Of a stretch of 64,000 nt of DNA, positions 41,075 to 53,524 are shown piece after piece (the first letter of the stretch is position 1; each line of letters opens with the position of its first letter). This DNA is from Parapristionchus giblindavisi (Eukaryota > Nematoda > Chromadorea > Rhabditida > Diplogasteridae): positions 186,001-250,000 of the forward strand of contig CALSFV010000020.1 of NCBI GenBank assembly GCA_943737045.1. The letters are read 5' to 3'. The translations under genes were made by a program, and so were the position numbers. The notes beneath the pieces are model-generated. The model saw only the letters and a list, made by a program, of their open reading frames with translations. It did not search any database and was not told the DNA's origin.

Positions 41075-44000
41075 ATTGACCGATATCGAATAAAAATGTT
41101 TACGTGTTGTTGTGATTTTAATCTTAAATCTTCTCTCAGTACTGTATCGTATTATGATACTGTATTTGTGATGAAGACGAAAATTATGGATTTAATTATA
41201 TATCTATTGTTTCAGACCGATTCTTTCCAGAAGTATGAGGCCTTCACGCATCATATTGATTGGTCTACAGCGATGTAAACTCCACAAGGTAATACAGTGA
41301 ATTATTGATTGACCGATATCGAATAAAGATGTTTACCTGTTGTTGTGAATTTAATCTTTGATCTTCTCTCAGTACTGTATCGTATTATGATACTGTATTT
41401 GTGATGAAGACGAAAATAATGGATTTAATTATATATCTATTGTTTCAGACCGATTCTTTCCAGAAGTATGAGGCCTTCACGCATCATATTGATTGGTCTA
41501 CAGCGATGTAAACTAGGTAATACAGTGAATTATTGCGATGTAAACTCCACAAGGTAATGCAGTGAATTATTGATTGACCGATATCGAATAAAAATGTTTA
41601 CGTGTTGTTGTGATTTTAATCTTAAATCTTCTCTCAGTACTGTATCGTATTATGATACTGTATTTGTGATGAAGACGAAAATTATGGATTTAATTATATA
41701 TCTATTGTTTCAGACCGATTCTTTCCAGAAGTATGAGGCATTCACGCATCATATTGATTGGTCTACAGCGATGTAAACTCCACAAGGTAATACAGTGAAT
41801 TATTGATTGACCGATACCGAATAAATATGTTTATGTGTTGTTGTGATTGTATTCTTTGATCTTCTCTCAGTACTGTATCGTATTATGATACTGTATTTGT
41901 GATGAAGACGAAAATAATGGATTTAATTATATATCTATTGTTTCAGACCGAGTCTTTCCAGAAGTATGAGGCCTTCACGCATCATATTGATTGGTCTACA
42001 GCGATGTAAACTCCACAAAGTAATACAGTGAATTATTGATTGACCGATACCGAATAAATATGTTTATGTGTTGTTGTGATTGTATTCTTTGATCTTCTCT
42101 CAGTACTGTATCGTATTATGATACTGTATTTGTGATGAAGACGAAAATAATGGATTTAATTATATATCCATTGTTTCAGACCGAGTCTTTCGAGAAGTAT
42201 GAGGCCTTCGCTCCTCATATTGATTGGTCTACAGCGATGTAAACTCCACAAGGTAATACAGTGAATTATTGATTGACCGATATCGAATAAAGATGTTTAC
42301 CTGTTGTTGTGATTTTAATCTTTGATCTTCTCTCAGTACTGTATCGTATTATGATACTGTATTTGTGATGAAGACGAAAATAATGGATTTAATTATATAT
42401 CTATTGTTTCAGACCGATTCTTTCCAGAAGTATGAGGCCTTCACGCATCATATTGATTGGTCTACAGCGATGTAAACTAGGTAATACAGTGAATTATTGC
42501 GATGTAAACTCCACAAGGTAATGCAGTGAATTATTGATTGACCGATATCGAATAAAGATGTTTACGTGTTGTTGTGATTTTAATCTTAAATCTTCTCTCA
42601 GTACTGTATCCTATTATGATACTGTATTTGTGATGAAGACGAAAATAATGGATTTAATTATATATCTATTGTTTCAGACCGAGTCTTTCGAGAAGTATGA
42701 GGCCTTCGCTCCTCATATTGATTGGTCTACAGCGATGTAAACTCCACAAGGTAATACAGTGAATTACTGATTGACCGATATCGAATAAAGATGTTTACCT
42801 GTTGTTGTGATTTTAATCTTTGATCTTCTCTCAGTACTGTATCGTATTATGATACTGTATTTGTGATGAAGACGAAAATAATGGATTTAATTATATATCT
42901 ATTGTTTCAGACCGATTCTTTCCAGAAGTATGAGGCCTTCACGCATCATATTGATTGGTCTACAGCGATGTAAACTTCACAAGGTAATACAGTGAATTAT
43001 TGATTGACCGATACCGAATAAATATGTTTATGTGTTGTTGTGATTGTATTCTTTGATCTTCTCTCAGTACTGTATCGTATTATGATACTGTATTTGTGAT
43101 GAAGACGAAAATAATGGATTTAATTATATATCTATTGTTTCAGACCGAGTCTTTCCAGAAGTATGAGGCCTTCACGCATCATATTGATTGGTCTACAGCG
43201 ATGTAAACTCCACAAAGTAATACAGTGAATTATTGATTGACCGATACCGAATAAATATGTTTATGTGTTGTTGTGATTGTATTCTTTGATCTTCTCTCAG
43301 TACTGTATCGTATTATGATACTGTATTTGTGATGAAGACGAAAATAATGGATTTAATTATATATCTATTGTTTCAGACCGAGTCTTTCCAGAAGTATGAG
43401 GCCTTCACGCATCATATTGATTGGTCTACAGCGATGTAAACTCCACAAAGTAATACAGTGAATTATTGATTGACCGATACCGAATAAATATGTTTATGTG
43501 TTGTTGTGATTGTATTCTTTGATCTTCTCTCAGTACTGTATCGTATTATGATACTGTATTTGTGATGAAGACGAAAATAATGGATTTAATTATATATCCA
43601 TTGTTTCAGACCGAGTCTTTCGAGAAGTATGAGGCCTTCGCTCCTCATATTGATTGGTCTACAGCGATGTAAACTCCACAAGGTAATACAGTGAATTATT
43701 GATTGACCGATATCGAATAAAGATGTTTACCTGTTGTTGTGATTTTAATCTTTGATCTTCTCTCAGTACTGTATCGTATTATGATACTGTATTTGTGATG
43801 AAGACGAAAATAATGGATTTAATTATATATCTATTGTTTCAGACCGATTCTTTCCAGAAGTATGAGGCCTTCACGCATCATATTGATTGGTCTACAGCGA
43901 TGTAAACTAGGTAATACAGTGAATTATTGCGATGTAAACTCCACAAGGTAATGCAGTGAATTATTGATTGACCGATATCGAATAAAGATGTTTACGTGTT

Positions 44001-45313
44001 GTTGTGATTTTAATCTTAAATCTTCTCTCAGTACTGTATCGTATTATGATACTGTATTTGTGATGAAGACGAAAATTATGGATTTAATTATATATCTATT
44101 GTTTCAGACCGATTCTTTCCAGAAGTATGAGGCATTCACGCATCATATTGATTGGTCTACAGCGATGTAAACTCCACAAGGTAATACAGTGAATTATTGA
44201 TTGACCGATACCGAATAAATATGTTTATGTGTTGTTGTGATTGTATTCTTTGATCTTCTCTCAGTACTGTATCGTATTATGATACTGTATTTGTGATGAA
44301 GACGAAAATAATGGATTTAATTATATATCTATTGTTTCAGACCGAGTCTTTCGAGAAGTATGAGGCCTTCGCTCCTCATATTGATTGGTCTACAGCGATG
44401 TAAACTCCACAAGGTAATACAGTGAATTATTGATTGACCGATACCGAATAAATATGTTTATGTGTTGTTGTGATTGTATTCTTTGATCTTCTCTCAGTAC
44501 TGTATCGTATTATGATACTGTATTTGTGATGAAGACGAAAATTATGGATTTAATTATATATCTATTGTTTCAGACCGATTCTTTCCAGAAGTATGAGGCA
44601 TTCACGCATCATATTGATTGGTCTACAGCGATGTAAACTCCACAAGGTAATACAGTGAATTATTGATTGACCGATACCGAATAAATATGTTTATGTGTTG
44701 TTGTGATTGTATTCTTTGATCTTCTCTCAGTACTGTATCGTATTATGATACTGTATTTGTGATGAAGACGAAAATTATGGATTTAATTATATATCTATTG
44801 TTTCAGACCGATTCTTTCCAGAAGTATGAGGCATTCACGCATCATATTGATTGGTCTACAGCGATGTAAACTCAACAAGGTAATACAGTGAATTATTGAT
44901 TGACCGATACCGAATAAATATGTTTATGTGTTGTTGTGATTGTATTCTTTGATCTTCTCTCAGTACTGTATCGTATTATGATACTGTATTTGTGATGAAG
45001 ACGAAAATAATGGATTTAATTATATATCTATTGTTTCAGACCGAGTCTTTCGAGAAGTATGAGGCCTTCGCTCCTCATATTGATTGGTCTACAGCGATGT
45101 AAACTCCACAAGGTAATACAGTGAATTATTGATTGACCGATACCGAATAAATATGTTTATGTGTTGTTGTGATTGTATTCTTTGATCTTCTCTCAGTACT
45201 GTAGCGTATTATGATACTGTATTTGTGATGAAGACGAAAATAATGGATTTAATTATATATCTATTGTTTCAGACCGATTCTTTCCAGAAGTATGAGGCCT
45301 TCACGCATCATAT

Positions 45314-45792
45314 GAGGCCGCTTGTGTAAGAACCGACTAAGTGCCGGCACAGTGAAAAAATTAAATTTTTGGGATCGGCGTTCTCAAGGTTGCTGATGAC
45401 GATGGTCATGTTCATTTTTCACCTAAAGCCACCGTTGAGGCCAGATGACGTCGCGTTAAAATCGCGTTTTCAGTCATTTCTCCTCAACCGGTGGTACTAA
45501 AATTTGCAGACTTTGCACCCAGGGGCAGAATGTGATGACGATCACGTCTGTCTAATTCATTTTTCATGAAAAAGTTTCCGAAATTTTCAAAATCCGAATT
45601 ACTCTCAATGGCCATAGTGTGTGAGTGAGATACATGGATCGGACCGTAATGACTTCAGGATCTCATAGAAAAAATTTCAGCCAATTTGCGGAAGATGTTT
45701 TCGAGAAAATCAACTGTTAGTGTACTCATTTTGCCGTTGAAGTGGAGGCAAGAAGCGAGATAGTGTGGTGGTGCGAGAGAGTAGAGAGACAC
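45314..45792 (+). repeat. Left arm of the foldback element
   Basis: It pairs with the right arm over almost its full length. Matching stretches include cctaaagccaccgttgaggc, gatgacgatgg, catttctcctca and the purine-rich stretch near 45745-45790 (gtggaggcaagaagcgagat and following). Substitutions are scattered, so the two arms have aged since they were identical. Confidence 0.85.
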
Positions 45793-45835
45793 AATCCCGA
45801 CCACTTCCCTCCCTTCCTATTCTGGTCGCCTCACC

Positions 45836-46322
45836 TGCCTCTCTGCTCTCTCGCACCACCACACTATCTCGCCTCTTGCCTCCACTTCAATGACAAAATG
45901 ATTACACTAAAAGTTGATTTTCTCGAAAACATCTTCCGCAAATTGGCTGAATTTTTTTCTATGGGATCCTGAAGCCATCACGGTCCGATCTATGTATCTC
46001 ACTCACACACTATGGCCATTGAGAGTAATTCGAATTTTGAAAATTTCGGAAACTTTTTCATGAAAAATGAATTAGACAGGCGTGATCGTCATCAAATTCT
46101 GCCTATGGATGCATAGTCTGCAATTTTTAGTACCACCGGATGAGGAGAAATGACTGAAAACGCAATTTCAACGCGACATCATCTGGCCTCAACGGTGGCT
46201 TTAGGTGAAAAATGAACATGGCCATCGTCATCAGCACCCTTGAGAACACCGATCCCCAAAATTTTATTTTTTCACTGTGCCAGATTTCACATGTTTTAGT
46301 CGACTCTTACGCAAACGGCCTC
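45836..46322 (-). repeat. Right arm of the foldback element
   Basis: This is the reverse complement of the left arm with point differences and a small length difference near the outer end. About 8 bp are extra here, around 46282-46297 (gccagatttcacatgt), opposite gtgccggc on the left. The outermost 19 bp of the two arms differ at three positions. Confidence 0.85.
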
Positions 46323-46374
46323 ATATTGATTGGTCTACAGCGATGTAAACTCCACAAGGTAATACAGTGAATTA

Positions 46375-47306
46375 TTGATTGACCGATACCGAATAAATAT
46401 GTTTATGTGTTGTTGTGATTGTATTCTTTGATCTTCTCTCAGTACTGTATCGTATTATGATACTGTATTTGTGATGAAGACGAAAATAATGGATTTAATT
46501 ATATATCTATTGTTTCAGACCGAGTCTTTCGAGAAGTATGAGGCCTTCGCTCCTCATATTGATTGGTCTACAGCGATGCAAACTCCACAAGGTAATACAG
46601 TGAATTATTGATTGACCGATACCGAATAAATATGTTTATGTGTTGTTGTGATTGTATTCTTTGATCTTCTCTCAGTACTGTAGCGTATTATGATACTGTA
46701 TTTGTGATGAAGACGAAAATAATGGATTTAATTATATATCTATTGTTTCAGACCGATTCTTTCCAGAAGTATGAGGCCTTCACGCATCATATTGATTGGT
46801 CTACAGCGATGTAAACTCCACAAGGTAATACAGTGAATTATTGATTGACCGATACCGAATAAATATGTTTATGTGTTGTTGTGATTGTATTCTTTGATCT
46901 TCTCTCAGTACTGTATCGTATTATGATACTGTATTTGTGATGAAGACGAAAATAATGGATTTAATTATATATCTATTGTTTCAGACCGAGTCTTTCGAGA
47001 AGTATGAGGCCTTCGCTCCTCATATTGATTGGTCTACAGCGATGCAAACTCCACAAGGTAATACAGTGAATTATTGATTGACCGATACCGAATAAATATG
47101 TTTATGTGTTGTTGTGATTGTATTCTTTGATCTTCTCTCAGTACTGTAGCGTATTATGATACTGTATTTGTGATGAAGACGAAAATAATGGATTTAATTA
47201 TATATCTATTGTTTCAGACCGATTCTTTCCAGAAGTATGAGGCCTTCACGCATCATATTGATTGGTCTACAGCGATGTAAACTCCACAAGGTAATACAGT
47301 GAATTA
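46375..47306 (+). repeat. Dimer HOR, 466-bp period, two copies
   Basis: Two class B dimers (gag, then agcg), 46375-46840 and 46841-47306, are adjacent. The gag monomer of each carries a private cgatgcaaactcc in place of cgatgtaaactcc. This is the shortest clear HOR in the window and lies immediately right of insert 3. Confidence 0.85.
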
Positions 47307-48270
47307 TTGATTGACCGATACCGAATTAATATGTTTATGTGTTGTTGTGATTGTATTCTTTGATCTTCTCTCAGTACTGTATCGTATTATGATACTGTAT
47401 TTGTGATGAAGACGAAAATAATGGATTTAATTATATATCCATTGTTTCAGACCGAGTCTTTCGAGAAGTATGAGGCCTTCGCTCCTCATATTGATTGGTC
47501 TACAGCGATGTAAACTCCACAAGGTAATACAGTGAATTATTGATTGACCGATATCGAATAAAGATGTTTACCTGTTGTTGTGATTTTAATCTTTGATCTT
47601 CTCTCAGTACTGTATCGTATTATGATACTGTATTTGTGATGAAGACGAAAATAATGGATTTAATTATATATCTATTGTTTCAGACCGATTCTTTCCAGAA
47701 GTATGAGGCCTTCACGCATCATATTGATTGGTCTACAGCGATGTAAACTCCACAAGGTAATACAGTGAATTATTGATTGACCGATACCGAATAAATATGT
47801 ATATGTGTTGTTGTGATTGTATTCTTTGATCTTCTCTCAGTACTGTATCGTATTATGATACTGTATTTGTGATGAAGACGAAAATAATGGATTTAATTAT
47901 ATATCTATTGTTTCAGACCGAGTCTTTCGAGAAGTATGAGGCCTTCGCTCCTCATATTGATTGGTCTACAGCGATGTAAACTCCACAAGGTAATACAGTG
48001 AATTATTGATTGACCGATACCGAATAAATATGTTTATGTGTTGTTGTGATTGTATTCTTTGATCTTCTCTCAGTACTGTAGCGTATTATGATACTGTATT
48101 TGTGATGAAGACGAAAATAATGGATTTAATTATATATCTATTGTTTCAGACCGATTCTTTCCAGAAGTATGAGACCTTCACGCATCATATTGATTGGTCT
48201 ACAGCGATGTAAACTAGGTAATACAGTGAATTATTGCGATGTAAACTCCACAAGGTAATGCAGTGAATTA

Positions 48271-51200
48271 TTGATTGACCGATATCGAATAAAAATGTTT
48301 ACGTGTTGTTGTGATTTTAATCTTAAATCTTCTCTCAGTACTGTATCGTATTATGATACTGTATTTGTGATGAAGACGAAAATTATGGATTTAATTATAT
48401 ATCTATTGTTTCAGACCGATTCTTTCCAGAAGTATGAGGCATTCACGCATCATATTGATTGGTCTACAGCGATGTAAAGTCCACAAGGTAATACAGTGAA
48501 TTATTGATTGACCGATACCGAATAAATATGTTTATGTGTTGTTGTGATTGTATTATTTGATCTTCTCTCAGTACTGTATCGTATTATGATACTGTATTTG
48601 TGATGAAGACGAAAATAATGGATTTAATTATATATCTATTGTTTCAGACCGAGTCTTTCGAGAAGTATGAGGCCTTCGCTCCTCATATTGATTGGTCTAC
48701 AGCGATGTAAACTCCACAAGGTAATACAGTGAATTATTGATTGACCGATACCGAATAAATATGTTTATGTGTTGTTGTGATTGTATTCTTTGATCTTCTC
48801 TCAGTACTGTAGCGTATTATGATACTGTATTTGTGATGAAGACGAAAATAATGGATTTAATTATATATCTATTGTTTCAGACCGATTCTTTCCAGAAGTA
48901 TGAGGCCTTCACGCATCATATTGATTGGTCTACAGCGATGTAAACTCCACAAAGTAATACAGTGAATTATTGATTGACCGATATTGAATAAAGATGTTTA
49001 CGTGTTGTTGTGATTTTAATCTTTGATCTTTTCTCAGTACTGTATCGTATTATGATACTGTATTTGTGATGAAGACGAAAATAATGGATTTAATTATATA
49101 TCTATTGTTTCAGACCGATTCTTTCCAGAAGTATGAGGCCTTCACGCATCATATTGATTGGTCTACAGCGATGTAAACTCCACAAGGTAATACAGTGAAT
49201 TATTGATTGACCGATACCGAATTAATATGTTTATGTGTTGTTGTGATTGTATTCTTTGATCTTCTCTCAGTACTGTATCGTATTATGATACTGTATTTGT
49301 GATGAAGACGAAAATAATGGATTTAATTATATATCTATTGTTTCAGACCGAGTCTTTCGAGAAGTATGAGGCCTTCGCTCCTCATATTGATTGGTCTACA
49401 GCGATGTAAACTCCACAAGGTAATACAGTGAATTATTGATTGACCGATACCGAATAAATATGTTTATGTGTTGTTGTGATTGTATTCTTTGATCTTCTCT
49501 CAGTACTGTAGCGTATTATGATACTGTATTTGTGATGAAGACGAAAATAATGGATTTAATTATATATCTATTGTTTCAGACCGATTCTTTCCAGAAGTAT
49601 GAGGCCTTCACGCATCATATTGATTGGTCTACAGCGATGTAAACTAGGTAATACAGTGAATTATTGCGATGTAAACTCCACAAGGTAATGCAGTGAATTA
49701 TTGATTGACCGATATCGAATAAAAATGTTTACGTGTTGTTGTGATTTTAATCTTAAATCTTCTCTCAGTACTGTATCGTATTATGATACTGTATTTGTGA
49801 TGAAGACGAAAATTATGGATTTAATTATATATCTATTGTTTCAGACCGATTCTTTCCAGAAGTATGAGGCATTCACGCATCATATTGATTGGTCTACAGC
49901 GATGTAAACTCCACAAGGTAATACAGTGAATTATTGATTGACCGATACCGAATAAATATGTTTATGTGTTGTTGTGATTGTATTCTTTGATCTTCTCTCA
50001 GTACTGTAGCGTATTATGATACAGTATTTGTGATGAAGACGAAAATAATGGATTTAATTATATATCTATTGTTTCAGACCGATTCTTTCCAGAAGTATGA
50101 GGCCTTCACGCATCATATTGATTGGTCTACAGCGATGTAAACTCCACAAAGTAATACAGTGAATTATTGATTGACCGATATTGAATAAAGATGTTTACGT
50201 GTTGTTGTGATTTTAATCTTTGATCTTTTCTCAGTACTGTATCGTATTATGATACTGTATTTGTGATGAAGACGAAAATAATGGATTTAATTATATATCT
50301 ATTGTTTCAGACCGATTCTTTCCAGAAGTATGAGGCCTTCACGCATCATATTGATTGGTCTACAGCGATGTAAACTCCACAAGGTAATACAGTGAATTAT
50401 TGATTGACCGATACCGAATTAATATGTTTATGTGTTGTTGTGATTGTATTCTTTGATCTTCTCTCAGTACTGTATCGTATTATGATACTGTATTTGTGAT
50501 GAAGACGAAAATAATGGATTTAATTATATATCCATTGTTTCAGACCGAGTCTTTCGAGAAGTATGAGGCCTTCGCTCCTCATATTGATTGGTCTACAGCG
50601 ATGTAAACTCCACAAGGTAATACAGTGAATTATTGATTGACCGATATCGAATAAAGATGTTTACCTGTTGTTGTGATTTTAATCTTTGATCTTCTCTCAG
50701 TACTGTATCGTATTATGATACTGTATTTGTGATGAAGACGAAAATAATGGATTTAATTATATATCTATTGTTTCAGACCGAGTCTTTCGAGAAGTATGAG
50801 GCCTTCGCTCCTCATATTGATTGGTCTACAGCGATGTAAACTCCACAAGGTAATACAGTGAATTATTGATTGACCGATACCGAATAAATATGTTTATGTG
50901 TTGTTGTGATTGTATTCTTTGATCTTCTCTCAGTACTGTAGCGTATTATGATACTGTATTTGTGATGAAGACGAAAATAATGGATTTAATTATATATCTA
51001 TTGTTTCAGACCGATTCTTCCCAGAAGTATGAGGCCTTCACGCATCATATTGATTGGTCTACAGCGATGTAAACTCCACAAGGTAATACAGTGAATTATT
51101 GATTGACCGATACCGAATAAATATGTTTATGTGTTGTTGTGATTGTATTCTTTGATCTTCTCTCAGTACTGTATCGTATTATGATACTGTATTTGTGATG

Positions 51201-52761
51201 AAGACGAAAATAATGGATTTAATTATATATCTATTGTTTCAGACCGAGTCTTTCGAGAAGTATGAGGCCTTCGCTCCTCATATTGATTGGTCTACAGCGA
51301 TGTAAACTCCACAAGGTAATACAGTGAATTATTGATTGACCGATACCGAATAAATATGTTTATGTGTTGTTGTGATTGTATTCTTTGATCTTCTCTCAGT
51401 ACTGTAGCGTATTATGATACTGTATTTGTGATGAAGACGAAAATAATGGATTTAATTATATATCTATTGTTTCAGACCGATTCTTTCCAGAAGTATGAGA
51501 CCTTCACGCATCATATTGATTGGTCTACAGCGATGTAAACTAGGTAATACAGTGAATTATTGCGATGTAAACTCCACAAGGTAATGCAGTGAATTATTGA
51601 TTGACCGATATCGAATAAAAATGTTTACGTGTTGTTGTGATTTTAATCTTAAATCTTCTCTCAGTACTGTATCGTATTATGATACTGTATTTGTGATGAA
51701 GACGAAAATTATGGATTTAATTATATATCTATTGTTTCAGACCGATTCTTTCCAGAAGTATGAGGCATTCACGCATCATATTGATTGGTCTACAGCGATG
51801 TAAAGTCCACAAGGTAATACAGTGAATTATTGATTGACCGATACCGAATAAATATGTTTATGTGTTGTTGTGATTGTATTCTTTGATCTTCTCTCAGTAC
51901 TGTATCGTATTATGATACTGTATTTGTGATGAAGACGAAAATAATGGATTTAATTATATATCTATTGTTTCAGACCGAGTCTTTCGAGAAGTATGAGGCC
52001 TTCGCTCCTCATATTGATTGGTCTACAGCGATGTAAACTCCACAAGGTAATACAGTGAATTATTGATTGACCGATACCGAATAAATATGTTTATGTGTTG
52101 TTGTGATTGTATTCTTTGATCTTCTCTCAGTACTGTAGCGTATTATGATACTGTATTTGTGATGAAGACGAAAATAATGGATTTAATTATATATCTATTG
52201 TTTCAGACCGATTCTTTCCAGAAGTATGAGGCCTTCACGCATCATATTGATTGGTCTACAGCGATGTAAACTCCACAAAGTAATACAGTGAATTATTGAT
52301 TGACCGATATTGAATAAAGATGTTTACGTGTTGTTGTGATTTTAATCTTTGATCTTTTCTCAGTACTGTATCGTATTATGATACTGTATTTGTGATGAAG
52401 ACGAAAATATTGGATTTAATTATATATCTATTGTTTCAGACCGATTCTTTCCAGAAGTATGAGGCCTTCACGCATCATATTGATTGGTCTACAGCGATGT
52501 AAACTCCACAAGGTAATACAGTGAATTATTGATTGACCGATACCGAATTAATATGTTTATGTGTTGTTGTGATTGTATTCTTTGATCTTCTCTCAGTACT
52601 GTATCGTATTATGATACTGTATTTGTGATGAAGACGAAAATAATGGATTTAATTATATATCCATTGTTTCAGACCGAGTCTTTCGAGAAGTATGAGGCCT
52701 TCGCTCCTCATATTGATTGGTCTACAGCGATGTAAACTCCACAAGGTAATACAGTGAATTA
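48271..52761 (+). repeat. Segmental duplication, 3326-bp offset
   Basis: 48271-49435 and 51597-52761 match in monomer order: C with private gatgtaaagtcc, B gag, B agcg, A-like with gatattgaataaag and ttttctcag, B with gaattaatatg. The monomers just before each copy also share gagaccttcacgc plus the 32-bp duplication. The offset is 14 x 233 + 64. A partial version without the gag monomer starts at 49701. Confidence 0.86.
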
Positions 52762-53524
52762 TTGATTGACCGATATCGAATAAAGATGTTTACCTGTTGT
52801 TGTGATTTTAATCTTTGATCTTCTCTCAGTACTGTATCGTATTATGATACTGTATTTGTGATGAAGACGAAAATAATGGATTTAATTATATATCTATTGT
52901 TTCAGACCGATTCTTTCCAGAAGTATGAGGCCTTCACGCATCATATTGATTGGTCTACAGCGATGTAAACTAGGTAATACAGTGAATTATTGCGATGTAA
53001 ACTCCACAAGGTAATGCAGTGAATTATTGATTGACCGATATCGAATAAAAATGTTTACGTGTTGTTGTGATTTTAATCTTAAATCTTCTCTCAGTACTGT
53101 ATCGTATTATGATACTGTATTTGTGATGAAGACGAAAATTATGTATTTAATTATATATCTATTGTTTCAGACCGATTCTTTCCAGAAGTATGAGGCATTC
53201 ACGCATCATATTGATTGGTCTACAGCGATGTAAACTCCACAAGGTAATACAGTGAATTATTGATTGACCGATACCGAATAAAGATGTTTACCTGTTGTTG
53301 TGATTTTAATCTTTGATCTTCTCTCAATACTGTATCGTATTATGATACTGTATTTGTGATGAAGACGAAAATAATGGATTTAATTATATATCTATTGTTT
53401 CAGACCGATTCTTTCCAGAAGTATGAGGCCTTCACGCATCATATTGATTGGTCTACAGCGATGTAAACTAGGTAATACAGTGAATTATTGCGATGTAAAC
53501 TCCACAAGGTAATGCAGTGAATTA

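Larger units (their letters stand above)
12975..45313 (+). repeat. 233-bp satellite array, segment 3 (main HOR region)
   Basis: About 32 kb of unbroken satellite, all in + orientation, with HORs of changing length. Between 20.4 and 28.4 kb neither class C nor the 32-bp duplication occurs; that stretch alternates A and B monomers. Elsewhere class C, usually preceded by the duplication, opens each HOR block and acts as its natural start. Recurrent sub-variants that define blocks include tatccattg, gtagcgtattatg, gacccagtc, gagaccttc, catgttgatt, cgtaatatg and tactttagcg. The segment ends where insert 3 splits a class B monomer. Confidence 0.97.
45314..46322. mobile_element. Insert 3: 1009-bp foldback element (giant imperfect hairpin)
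   Basis: The left arm (45314 to about 45792) is the imperfect reverse complement of the right arm (about 45836 to 46322), leaving about 43 bp between them. The loop holds a further short stem, cgacca at 45798-45803 with tggtcg at 45823-45828. Ends read gaggccg and cggcctc. The flanks can be read as TA duplicated (element tgaggcc...ggcctca, as in Tc1/mariner-like MITEs) or as ATAT duplicated (45310-45313 and 46323-46326); microhomology prevents a choice. Removing it restores a class B monomer. The 76-codon frame at 45742-45972 crosses the hairpin centre and has no sign of being a gene. It is non-autonomous; the transposase family is unknown. Confidence 0.88.

Noticed and set aside
45302..45322. 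Insert 3 end derived from the monomer itself
   Set aside because: tatgaggcc occurs both in the monomer and at the element's left end, but the right end repeats the same terminus in inverted form, so it belongs to the element and the match is short.
45742..45972. 76-codon open frame in the foldback element
   Set aside because: It spans the hairpin loop and both arms, so its ends are near-complementary; no domain and no coding signature.
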